Origin: a virus
Strand: one strand, 5' to 3'
Virus record (IMG/VR): IMGVR_UViG_3300043015_001027
Span: 1-28,294 of that record
Length of the DNA stretch: 28,294 nt
The notes under the pieces are model-generated. The model saw nothing but the letters and a program-made list of their open reading frames with translations. It was not told the origin of the DNA and did not search any database. Of this stretch, positions 21,743 to 28,294 are shown one piece after another. Made by a program: the position numbers and the translations under genes. Position 1 is the first letter of the stretch. Each line of letters starts with the position of its first letter.

Positions 21743-22126
21743 TTATCCTCCGAATTCGTGTCCTGCGACTCTCTTCATTTGTTTCTTAAACTCAGCAAAG
21801 TCAGGTTTATTTTTATATAATTTGATTGATAGATGGTCTTTATCCTTGCCTTTAATACGCCAATTATAACCATCCTTTTTATGTTCAGGTTTTGTTGTCT
21901 TTACAACACGCCTTTCGAATCCATCTTCCCACGATTCGGATCCTTCGTCAAGTTTACCACCTGCGGCAGTAAAGGCCGCGATTGCCATATCTCGACGCTT
22001 TTCTTTATCTGCACCTTTAAATTGTGGAGCATCTGATTTCATAAAGTCATCAATCCAAGCCCCAAGTCCATCAGAAACTTTTAACTTTTCTTCTAAGCTT
22101 TCTAAAAGTTCCCTGAAGGTTTTCAT
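21743..22126 (-). CDS. putative head-associated protein with capsid-targeting-like N-terminus
   Basis: 127 residues starting MKTFRELLESLEEK, close to the T4 capsid-targeting pattern (MKTYQEFIAEA), with possible gp21 sites after L7-L-E9 or L11-E-E13. The middle (LGAWIDDFMKSDAPQFKGAD, then KEKRRDMAIAAFTAAGG) is a short block I associate with T4-like marine phage proteins. The C-terminus is basic (WRIKGKDKDHLSIKLYKNKP). It overlaps the next upstream gene by one base. A packaged internal head protein is inferred. Confidence 0.72.
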   Translation of the reverse strand: MKTFRELLESLEEKLKVSDGLGAWIDDFMKSDAPQFKGADKEKRRDMAIAAFTAAGGKLDEGSESWEDGFERRVVKTTKPEHKKDGYNWRIKGKDKDHLSIKLYKNKPDFAEFKKQMKRVAGHEFGG

Positions 22127-22596
22127 TATACTAATTTAACTCCGTAAACAAATCCTTTACCGTTTGCCATATTTCTGTAATGGGCTTCAGCGTAATATTC
22201 ATCAATAGGATCTCTGCCTGGGAAATCATCAGTACTATCAAACTTTTTGAAATTGTCTGCTGTTATTTTTGAATATTTTGTTCTATCTTTTGCTGTTCTT
22301 AATGCTTCTCTAAACATCATTTTTACATCACCGTCAGAATAACCTGATTCATCTTCATCAAAAGTATATATGGCAATATCGCCTTTATAAGTTACTTCTG
22401 CAGAATCAGTATCAATATCAAGTAAAGCACCTAGATTATATCCAATGCTATCTGCAGTTTCTTGGTCAAACTTTTGTAGGTTGCCACGAAAGCCTTTTAC
22501 TTGAACGGAAATATTAGTACCGCGTGGTCCTACTTCCATTAATTTTCTAGTTTCATTATTTCTTACTTCGGCTAATGCCTCTCTTAATGTTTTCAT
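22126..22596 (-). CDS. putative head-associated protein with capsid-targeting-like N-terminus
   Basis: 156 residues from the ATG at 22596, one base after the stop of the upstream gene; a longer frame to 22659 only overlaps that gene. It starts MKTLREALAEVRNNE, with a possible gp21 site after L8-A-E10. The rest is soluble and mixed alpha/beta (ISVQVKGFRGNLQKFDQ, then AEVTYKGDIAIYTFDED and a helical FREALRTAKDRTKY), with no recognised family. It belongs to the same late string as its neighbours, several of which share this N-terminal type. Confidence 0.72.
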   Translation of the reverse strand: MKTLREALAEVRNNETRKLMEVGPRGTNISVQVKGFRGNLQKFDQETADSIGYNLGALLDIDTDSAEVTYKGDIAIYTFDEDESGYSDGDVKMMFREALRTAKDRTKYSKITADNFKKFDSTDDFPGRDPIDEYYAEAHYRNMANGKGFVYGVKLV

Positions 22597-22597
22597 T

Positions 22598-23146
22598 TTA
22601 TCCAAACCTCTTTGCGAATGTTTTAAGGTCAATGGTTTCAATAGAACCAAACTCATCAATTACTTTATACATAAGTTTGCCTCTCATATCAATTGCCATT
22701 GCCATATAATATTTACCTCCAGATCTTAAACCACTAATCTCGGAACCGTAAATATTTAAATGTTTAATCTGTGGGGCTTTTCTAATTTCTTGAAGTTCGG
22801 CATCTTCATCAAACATACCTGATGCTTTCATCATAGCAAGTGCATCTTTCTTTGCCTTATCAGCATTCTGCTTATTAATCTTTTCAACTGCCTGTCTAAT
22901 CATAGCAAGTCTTTTCTTTTTATCTTTTTCAGACATTGCCTCTTGAACTTCAACTACCTCAGTAGCAGTTTCTTTAATATTTGTAGAAGACTCGTCTATG
23001 TTATTTAATATATCTTTAAAAGTTTTCATCTTTTTTCCTTTAGTAATCTCTTGTCCTGGAGTGTCCTTTTGTAATCTTGCGCGAGCCTTATCAGTTCCCC
23101 AATCACCAGCTCCACCAGTTTCGTTAATATTATTTATACTATCCAT
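22598..23146 (-). CDS. putative head-associated protein containing an internal capsid-targeting-like start
   Basis: 182 residues if the ATG at 23146 is used, directly after the stop of the nucleotidyltransferase gene. An internal ATG at 23029 gives MKTFKDILNNIDESS with a possible gp21 site after I11-D-E13, and has AAAGGA seven bases upstream, a better ribosome site than 23146. The first 39 residues include GDWGTDKARARLQKDTPGQ, which looks conserved in kind, so the longer form may also be real. The body is Lys/Ala-rich and helical, ending in a small beta segment (KYYMAMAIDMRGKLMYKVID). Start choice is unresolved. Confidence 0.68.
   Translation of the reverse strand: MDSINNINETGGAGDWGTDKARARLQKDTPGQEITKGKKMKTFKDILNNIDESSTNIKETATEVVEVQEAMSEKDKKKRLAMIRQAVEKINKQNADKAKKDALAMMKASGMFDEDAELQEIRKAPQIKHLNIYGSEISGLRSGGKYYMAMAIDMRGKLMYKVIDEFGSIETIDLKTFAKRFG
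23131..23138 (-). promoter_or_regulatory. T4-type late promoter element (TATAAATA), internal
   Basis: Exact TATAAATA inside the first codons of the gene starting at 23146 and about 100 bases upstream of the alternative start at 23029. If active it would transcribe only the shorter MKTF form and the genes after it. Confidence 0.5.
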
Positions 23147-24922
23147 TTATTTAACTTTATCAGCCAAGTCTTTATCAGCTTTACCCCAAGTGCCTGGTGA
23201 TTTTGTTGCGAAACTATTCACTCTTGCCAATCCCCACTGAACAGGAGTTGTACCAGGTCTGTGACCTGTTCTCCATGCAGCAACACCTCTATCAAATACT
23301 TTCTTTAATATTGCGTAAGGCATTCCACTCTTTTCTGCTTTATCTTTTAAAGATTTTTCAGGATTTGATTTTTCACTAACGAATTCTACTTGCTCGATTA
23401 AACTTTCTAATTCACGGATTCTTTGTTCTGTTATTTCAGCTTCAACTTCAGCTCTTGATTTTTCTACGGCTTCTATTTCCTTTGCCTTTCCATACATTTT
23501 AAATCTATAGTCAAAGTTAACTGTATTATCTTGTCTTAATAATTGATGTGGTCTTTTTAAACCTGCACGTTCTAAATTACTTTTAACTGCTTCACCAAAC
23601 ATTTTCTTAAATTTGTTTGAATGCTTAGATGGTTTTGTTTCGGCAGTTGCATCACCAGGAGCAGGTTCATATGCTTTTGGATTATCATCATCCATTTTTG
23701 ATTGCTTTGCGAATTGCGCTTGACGCTTATCTTTTGTTGAATTACCTAAACCTTTATAGTATCCAGGTGATTGCTTTTGTTTCTTTGATTCTTTATCGTC
23801 TTCTTTTTGTAAACGTTCTTGGATAGAAGCTGCTCGATATAAATCTGGATTAACTTCTTCATTTGCATGTCTTAATGCTTTTTGAACTTCAGGATGTTTG
23901 GAAAGGTTTCTTTTGAGTTTATCAATTTCTTTCACTGCATAATTCATATTGCCTGAAAGGTCTAATGCTAATTCAATTCCTAACTTAACTTTGTCGTCTC
24001 GATTGGCTGCAGACTTTGCTCTAGGATTATTTTTATAATATTGAGCAACTTCAGCACCTGTTAATTTTGTCTTACCCATAGGTGATAAAGGATCTACTTT
24101 ACCATCCTTTACTCTTTCAGCAAGGAATTGGTCCACATTATAATTTAATTCTTCGTTAATACGTAATCCTTTACGAACATCGTTAAATAAAGATTTAATG
24201 AGGTTTTCGTTTCTTGTAGGTACACCTTTTTTGAAACTTGCGTAATCGTTATCTGCAGCATATGCTCTCATCTTACTTGCTGACATTCCTGAAACATCAT
24301 CCATGTCAGGATCTCTATCACCTGCAGATACAACTTCAATAGAATCAAAAGTATAATCTTTTCCGTTATATTTTTGTAAGAGAGTGTTGAATTCGTCTAT
24401 GCGATCTGAACCTACAACCACGACGAGCCTTGAATAACTTTTCTGTAATTCTTTTGCTACTTCGATGATTGTCCTTGCATTAGATTTTACAACATACTTC
24501 CGGCCAAACAGGGATTGTCCATATTTTAATTTTTGGTCGTATGTTAAAGGATTTTTCTTTGCATCTTGTGTTTTTGAAAGGTATACTAGCGGGGTACCTT
24601 TTTCATCAATAGCAACAGAAATAATTTTATTTACAAGTTTTTCATGGCCTACTGTCGGAGGGTTCATTCTACCAAATGTGATAACTGCGGTTCCTGAAAC
24701 AGCCTCTTTGATTGTAGGTTCGGTATCGACATATTTGTCTGCGTCAAAAGATTTTGCTGAGTCCTTTTTAACAATACCTTTACCAGTATCTTGGTCGCTC
24801 TTCTTATCTTTACGCTTTTTAATATCTTTATTATCAGTGTCTTTGATATTATCAAAGTCTCTTTGGTCATCAACAGATGCCGCTGATGGCGATGTCGTAT
24901 CTTTTTCTAATAAGCTTGACAT
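23147..24922 (-). CDS. large late protein with NMNAT-type nucleotidyltransferase domain
   Basis: 591 residues. A polar Asp/Lys/Ser-rich N-terminus (1-75) ends in IKE, a possible gp21 site after E73. A nucleotidyltransferase domain follows: GRMNPPTVGH (84-93, the HxGH-type site present as TVGH), VVVVGSDR (167-174) and SASKMR (214-219, the S-x4-R type motif). The middle is charged and helical. The last 64 residues form a distinct domain (SGMPYAILKKVFDRGVAAW, GHRPGTTPVQWGLARVNSF, GTWGKADKDLADKVK). The fold suggests transfer of a nucleotide to NMN or a related phosphate, but the substrate is unknown. A late TATAAATA promoter lies 35 bases upstream, so it is likely a virion or assembly protein. 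Confidence 0.75.
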   Translation of the reverse strand: MSSLLEKDTTSPSAASVDDQRDFDNIKDTDNKDIKKRKDKKSDQDTGKGIVKKDSAKSFDADKYVDTEPTIKEAVSGTAVITFGRMNPPTVGHEKLVNKIISVAIDEKGTPLVYLSKTQDAKKNPLTYDQKLKYGQSLFGRKYVVKSNARTIIEVAKELQKSYSRLVVVVGSDRIDEFNTLLQKYNGKDYTFDSIEVVSAGDRDPDMDDVSGMSASKMRAYAADNDYASFKKGVPTRNENLIKSLFNDVRKGLRINEELNYNVDQFLAERVKDGKVDPLSPMGKTKLTGAEVAQYYKNNPRAKSAANRDDKVKLGIELALDLSGNMNYAVKEIDKLKRNLSKHPEVQKALRHANEEVNPDLYRAASIQERLQKEDDKESKKQKQSPGYYKGLGNSTKDKRQAQFAKQSKMDDDNPKAYEPAPGDATAETKPSKHSNKFKKMFGEAVKSNLERAGLKRPHQLLRQDNTVNFDYRFKMYGKAKEIEAVEKSRAEVEAEITEQRIRELESLIEQVEFVSEKSNPEKSLKDKAEKSGMPYAILKKVFDRGVAAWRTGHRPGTTPVQWGLARVNSFATKSPGTWGKADKDLADKVK

Positions 24923-24955
24923 TAATATTTTCCTAAATTTAATTTGCTAGTACTT

Positions 24956-25642
24956 TTATTTATAATATTTTGCGAATGTGTCAATAAATTTATAGTTTCT
25001 GTTCGCAGATTGACTCCAAATCGTAGATTCTCTTAAATATCCTATAGCAGGTGTTGGTGACATAATTGCTAAAGGTACCTTTGTTCTGCGTTGTCCTTTA
25101 ATGAAATACGCATTATCAACAGCACCTAATATACCGTGTCTTTCTATTTCTGTTACAAGTCTCTTTGCTGTTAATTTTGTCATCATATATGCATGAGCAC
25201 CTTCATGCCCAGCAATAGGTATTAATTCTCTAGGTTCGTTCTTGGCATCTAAAAATCTATAATCATGATAGTTAGGTAATTTATAACCAAGAGCAACGAT
25301 TAAGTTATCAGGTACATGTATATCTGGTTTATAATACATTAAAGCATCGTGCTCTAATACAATACCAACTTCATCATCACCATCAGCAATCTTTTTCCAT
25401 ATTGCTCCATGCCCAGCTGAACAAATGTTTGCCTTTTGATGTTGGTTTGGATTATCAATCTCCATCATAGGTTCGTAAAACTTCATACGAATACCAGTTT
25501 CACACCAAGCCATACGACCCGTGCAATTAGACCAACCATCAAAATATTCCCAATTCAAATCAATCACGTCACAAGTTTGAGCACACATCTTTGCGTACTC
25601 GTGAGACTTCGGATCATCATGTCTTAGGATATATGCTTTCAC
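24956..25642 (-). CDS. putative glycosyltransferase, GT25-like
   Basis: 228 residues. The start MKAYILRHDDPKSHEYAK and the block ICSAGHGAIWKKI ... VGIVLEHDALMY (about 73-104) match the H-x-x-x-W ... LVLEDDA region of LPS glycosyltransferase family 25, with EHD in place of EDD. A later GHEGAHAYMMTKLTAKRL (about 144-161) corresponds to the family's G-x-x-AY segment. It would transfer a sugar from a nucleotide sugar. The residue change at the acidic motif leaves the activity open. It overlaps the sulfotransferase gene by 4 bases. Confidence 0.68.
   Translation of the reverse strand: MKAYILRHDDPKSHEYAKMCAQTCDVIDLNWEYFDGWSNCTGRMAWCETGIRMKFYEPMMEIDNPNQHQKANICSAGHGAIWKKIADGDDEVGIVLEHDALMYYKPDIHVPDNLIVALGYKLPNYHDYRFLDAKNEPRELIPIAGHEGAHAYMMTKLTAKRLVTEIERHGILGAVDNAYFIKGQRRTKVPLAIMSPTPAIGYLRESTIWSQSANRNYKFIDTFAKYYK
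24957..24964 (-). promoter_or_regulatory. T4-type late promoter element (TATAAATA)
   Basis: Exact TATAAATA spanning the stop region of the GT25-like gene, 35 bases upstream of the ATG at 24922. It marks the boundary between the glycan module and the late structural genes. Confidence 0.68.
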
Positions 25643-26298
25643 TTTGTTAATTCTTCATATGTTTCAAAATCTAATTTAAAATGATTACGTAAACTATTCA
25701 TTACTTCATCATCAAATTCAATCTCTGCGTGACGGTCTTTTCTAAATCCTGACTTATGCCGCGGCATTGGATGTTTTACTTCTATATTTAAATCTTCCAT
25801 CAATTTGTTAAGTTCTGTTTCTAAATTTTCGTATAACCAAAACTCACCACGTAATTTACCTTCATACATTAATAAATCTGTTTGTTTAAGCATTGTATTA
25901 TATTCACGTCTTAACGAATATCCGTCAGGTGAGAATGATTTATATTCTTCAAGAGTAGCAACCGTATTTGGTGCCCACCACTTTTTCATAAAATAATAAA
26001 AACTTTTCTGTCTATCTACAGGATTTCTTAATACACTAATACAACGATAATTCATTATAATATCAGGTGTAATAACTCCTTCACGAATTAAATCATTTAA
26101 GCTAAAATGAAAATATTTAAAAGGACGATTACGATTTACAATATGTTCGTTTAAAGTACCAGGAATTCCTGTATCATCAATCTCTGTATAGATTGCATCA
26201 GGGTCGTCAATATTTTTAATTAAAAATTCAGATAAACTACTACTGCCTGTCTTTGGCGTTCTTAATACTAAAATTTTATACTTCTTTGATAAGTACAT
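25639..26298 (-). CDS. sulfotransferase
   Basis: 219 residues, P-loop sulfotransferase fold. The 5'-phosphosulfate loop is LRTPKTGSSSL (12-22). The 3'-phosphate-binding segment is CISVLRNPVDRQKSFYYF (about 86-103). It would move a sulfuryl group from PAPS to a hydroxyl, here most likely a sugar, because it sits between glycosyltransferase genes with 4-base and zero-base junctions. Sulfated polysaccharides are common in the sea, but whether the acceptor is a virion glycoprotein, host surface glycan or other molecule is unknown. No membrane segment, so cytoplasmic. Confidence 0.87.
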   Translation of the reverse strand: MYLSKKYKILVLRTPKTGSSSLSEFLIKNIDDPDAIYTEIDDTGIPGTLNEHIVNRNRPFKYFHFSLNDLIREGVITPDIIMNYRCISVLRNPVDRQKSFYYFMKKWWAPNTVATLEEYKSFSPDGYSLRREYNTMLKQTDLLMYEGKLRGEFWLYENLETELNKLMEDLNIEVKHPMPRHKSGFRKDRHAEIEFDDEVMNSLRNHFKLDFETYEELTK

Positions 26299-26961
26299 TT
26301 ACACTCCTTGCGAATAATCTTTTAACCACGGCATTCCGCCATCAAGAGCAGTTGAACCCCAATGCTGTTCTGCATAAACTTTATCAGGTCCTACATATCT
26401 TGGATAACCTTGCCTATACCATTGAGGTATGAAATAGTGGGATGGAAAAATATGTAATTTGTCTCTATTAAAATCTAATAACCTTGCTAAGAAAAAGTTT
26501 CCTGTTGATTCGTGAGGCTTTTCGTGTAATTGTGCTGGTCTCAATTGATGTAAGTTTCTTAGAATCATATCCAAGAATTTATTACCTGGGTTTGCTGCCA
26601 TGATTGGTGATATTGATTTTGGTAATACTCTTTCACATTCATATACAGTATAAGCTAACTTTGGGTCTTGAACAAATAATTCAGATACATCGTGTAAACA
26701 TTCTGAATCTGCTTCAGGCCAAAATCCACCTCTCTCATAAATTAACTCATAACGAATTAAATCAGCAACACCTGCCCAAGTACCTCTTCGATAATATTCT
26801 TCTATTAAATGTTGATTATACCATTTACGATTGTGTAGCATTTCATCGGTGAATATACTATATTCCCAATCTGGCATTTTCTCTTTCCAAGTATTCATCC
26901 ATTTTAATGGAGGATCTTTAGGACCAATCCATATATGAGTCATCTTCTTTTCAATATTCAT
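26299..26961 (-). CDS. glycosyltransferase, GT32-like
   Basis: 220 residues. THIWIGPKDPPLKWMNTWKE (8-27) followed by PDWEYSIFTDEML is the typical N-terminal pattern of GT32/OCH1-type enzymes. GVADLIRYELIYERGGFWPEADSE (about 63-86) corresponds to the A-x-x-SD-x-x-R-x-x-L-x-x-GG-x-Y-x-D-x-D block, with EAD in place of the usual DxD. The C-terminus has HHW-type residues (AEQHWGSTALDG). It would transfer a sugar from a nucleotide donor. The atypical metal-site residue is worth note. It lies directly before the sulfotransferase in the operon. Confidence 0.85.
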   Translation of the reverse strand: MNIEKKMTHIWIGPKDPPLKWMNTWKEKMPDWEYSIFTDEMLHNRKWYNQHLIEEYYRRGTWAGVADLIRYELIYERGGFWPEADSECLHDVSELFVQDPKLAYTVYECERVLPKSISPIMAANPGNKFLDMILRNLHQLRPAQLHEKPHESTGNFFLARLLDFNRDKLHIFPSHYFIPQWYRQGYPRYVGPDKVYAEQHWGSTALDGGMPWLKDYSQGV

Positions 26962-27491
26962 AATCGCTGTATATACCTCATTGCCGCTCGAGCGTTATCT
27001 TCGGACTGTAATTTTATATATTGAATATCCAGAGTTTCAAATTGATGGACAATAGCAGCATCAATTTCTAATGACTCTTCAAGATCTTGTGCACGACCTT
27101 TTTGTTCAAAGTCACCTTGACGACCTAACATAAAATTAATATTTGTCTTATATAAATTATAACACTCTAAAGCCATCTTGTCAATTATATCTGAATATAA
27201 GCTTTCACCATAACGACCGCGATATATTGGACTTAACAAGACAGGACTATCAGTAATAATATAATCTACCTTATCAGCTAATCGTAATATCTTTCTATGT
27301 TGATGTCCAAGAACCCAGAGTTGGTCTTGAAGCATTGGAATGTTACCTTCCCAAACACATTCTTTAGCAAACTCATCTGTCAGTTCAACATTATAGCCTG
27401 CGATTTTCATATTGTAAAACAATCCTGCGGCAGCAGTAGATTTACCTGAACCCGGTCCTCCGTAGAAATTAATGACCGTCACGTTTTTCAT
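26958..27491 (-). CDS. P-loop ATPase or kinase, NadR/AAA_28-like
   Basis: 177 residues. Walker A GGPGSGKST (11-19), a DYIITDSPVLLS Walker B-type segment (about 76-87), and an arginine-containing lid region GRQGDFEQKGRAQDLEES (about 123-140). This layout is that of small nucleotide or metabolite kinases. Proteins of this type seem common in marine T4-like phages, with unproven substrates. Its place in the glycan module might suggest activation of a sugar precursor or PAPS supply, but no sequence motif for APS kinase is seen. It overlaps the GT32-like gene by 4 bases. Confidence 0.75.
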   Translation of the reverse strand: MKNVTVINFYGGPGSGKSTAAAGLFYNMKIAGYNVELTDEFAKECVWEGNIPMLQDQLWVLGHQHRKILRLADKVDYIITDSPVLLSPIYRGRYGESLYSDIIDKMALECYNLYKTNINFMLGRQGDFEQKGRAQDLEESLEIDAAIVHQFETLDIQYIKLQSEDNARAAMRYIQRL

Positions 27492-27493
27492 TA

Positions 27494-28087
27494 TCAGTTT
27501 CCTTTTATTACAAATCGTTCCTGCGAAAAATATTTCTGCTTTGCGTATTCTTCTTCAAATTTAAAGTTATGTCGATAAAAAGAATCATACCTTTGATTAT
27601 CAACACTATTATGTTCGCGTGAAAAAGTTTTTGTTCTTTTAAAATCCATTCCATATACTGTTACCCATCTAGGATTATATTCGTTAAGTAAATATAATAA
27701 TATGGATCCTGCTGAAGGATTACCTAATTCTTTTTTACACTTTCTTTTTATGTCAGAACCAAACTCTACATCGTCTAACTCAAACGCTCTATCTGCATTT
27801 GCTCCTAATAAGTTAAGTTTATGATATTTACCCGAAGAAAAGAACTCGTCGGTTCTTGGTCCTCGGTATTGTTTTTGAGAAGTGATAAATTTTAGAACAT
27901 CCCAGAATGCCCATATAGTATTCCGAGAGCCATGAGAATGGCGATTATTATCGTAATAAATTGCCGTGTCGTTAATTCTTATAACAACGTCGTGATCATC
28001 TATTTCACTTCCATATTGATAATCAAACAAACTTTGGCTGTTTCCAACCAAGGCGACTGTCTTTTTATCAATAAGATCTTTCATCAT
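27494..28087 (-). CDS. GT29-like (sialyltransferase-fold) glycosyltransferase
   Basis: 197 residues. Three sialylmotif-like segments appear in order: VALVGNSQSLFDYQYGSEID plus HDVVIRIND (L-type, 11-40); GNPSAGSILLYLLNEY plus VTVYGMDF (S-type, about 141-169); and HNFKFE (an HxxxxE VS-type motif). GT29 enzymes use CMP-sugars such as CMP-sialic acid. The protein is short and lacks a membrane anchor, so it is a minimal cytoplasmic form. It is the first gene after a perfect sigma70 promoter and heads the glycan module. Donor and acceptor are unknown. Confidence 0.8.
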   Translation of the reverse strand: MMKDLIDKKTVALVGNSQSLFDYQYGSEIDDHDVVIRINDTAIYYDNNRHSHGSRNTIWAFWDVLKFITSQKQYRGPRTDEFFSSGKYHKLNLLGANADRAFELDDVEFGSDIKRKCKKELGNPSAGSILLYLLNEYNPRWVTVYGMDFKRTKTFSREHNSVDNQRYDSFYRHNFKFEEEYAKQKYFSQERFVIKGN

Positions 28088-28101
28088 AAACCATAATGTA
28101 T

Positions 28102-28130
28102 ATTATATCATAATTGGGCAGGATTGTCAA
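28102..28130 (-). promoter_or_regulatory. perfect sigma70 promoter for the glycan module
   Basis: TTGACA at 28130-28125, 17-base spacer, TATAAT at 28107-28102, 15 bases before the ATG at 28087. The short leader leaves little room for a ribosome site. Confidence 0.87.
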
Positions 28131-28133
28131 CCA

Positions 28134-28294
28134 CTAAGCGGGGTTATCTACTAGTATAATATCAAAAGAAGATGAAATAACTGAACCAGTGTCACCAGTT
28201 CCTCTCACTTCAATATCAGTTTTTTCTGGAAAGCGCAAAGGAATTGAATAATTCTGAGTAGTATATCCGCCTACGATATCCATAATATCTCTTG
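28134..28294 (-). CDS. C-terminal fragment of an unidentified protein (cut by window edge)
   Basis: About 53 codons ending at TAG (28134-28136). The visible part is beta-rich (NYSIPLRFPEKTDIEVRG, then GSVISSSFDIILVDNPA), like the end of a jelly-roll or virion surface protein. The 5' part lies beyond base 28294, so the gene cannot be named. The glycan module promoter follows immediately. Confidence 0.65.
   Translation of the reverse strand, partial: RDIMDIVGGYTTQNYSIPLRFPEKTDIEVRGTGDTGSVISSSFDIILVDNPA

Noticed and set aside
22597-22659. 21-residue extension of the MKTLREALAE protein
   Set aside because: It overlaps the preceding gene, and the capsid-targeting-like start at 22596 is directly after that gene's stop.
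24664-24873. Minus-strand open frame of 69 codons
   Set aside because: Frame shadow of the polar N-terminus of the nucleotidyltransferase-domain protein.
24465-24950. 161-codon open frame on the plus strand
   Set aside because: Antisense of the nucleotidyltransferase gene; the minus frame has all family motifs.
1-28294. tRNA genes, CRISPR arrays, insertion sequences, integrase or attachment sites
   Set aside because: None could be supported on either strand; no regularly spaced repeats, transposase motifs or cloverleaf patterns were noticed.

Overview
The window reads as part of the genome of a T4-like marine myovirus, most plausibly one infecting a SAR11-type alphaproteobacterium (Pelagibacter). 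The evidence is AT-rich DNA, about 28 kb coded entirely on the minus strand with short overlaps, T4-type enzymes (DNA ligase, gp61-like primase, T4-type lysozyme), T4-type late promoters (TATAAATA), a phage-borne ribosomal protein bS21, and an alphaproteobacterial-type 5-aminolevulinate synthase. The host is an inference. No integrase, tRNA, CRISPR array or insertion sequence was seen.

Layout, in the direction of transcription (right to left). (1) 28294-24956: the tail end of an unidentified gene, then a consensus sigma70 promoter driving a glycan module: GT29-like glycosyltransferase, P-loop kinase-like protein, GT32-like glycosyltransferase, sulfotransferase and GT25-like protein. (2) 24922-15862: late structural and head-associated genes. 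Several have N-termini that resemble T4 capsid-targeting sequences with gp21-type (L/I)xE sites. They include a nucleotidyltransferase-domain protein and a RimK ATP-grasp/RimB-like protease fusion. (3) 15850-13638: a T4-type lysozyme, a small gp67-like acidic protein, an overlapping inner/outer spanin-like pair and a coiled-coil membrane protein. (4) 13634-2342: a long early-type operon with primase, ThyX, NrdA, Grx-NrdB, ALAS, membrane proteins, glutaredoxin, GlyA, many very small genes, a sialyltransferase-like Rossmann protein and a thermonuclease. (5) 2329-1: a consensus promoter driving bS21 with almost no leader, then another consensus promoter driving a strongly structured RNA of about 190 nt, then small conserved genes and an ATP-dependent DNA ligase cut by the window edge.

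The genes form connected sets. GlyA makes glycine and methylene-tetrahydrofolate, which are substrates of ALAS and ThyX in the same operon. NrdA, NrdB, ThyX, glutaredoxin, primase and ligase serve phage DNA synthesis. bS21 and the RimK/RimB fusion both point at the host ribosome.

The two most interesting items are the candidate non-coding RNA at 1764-1960, which has its own perfect promoter, a 10-bp closing helix and a U-run, and the set of putatively capsid-targeted proteins that includes enzyme domains. Five TTGACA-N17-TATAAT promoters and five TATAAATA elements divide the window into host-polymerase-type and late-type transcription units.
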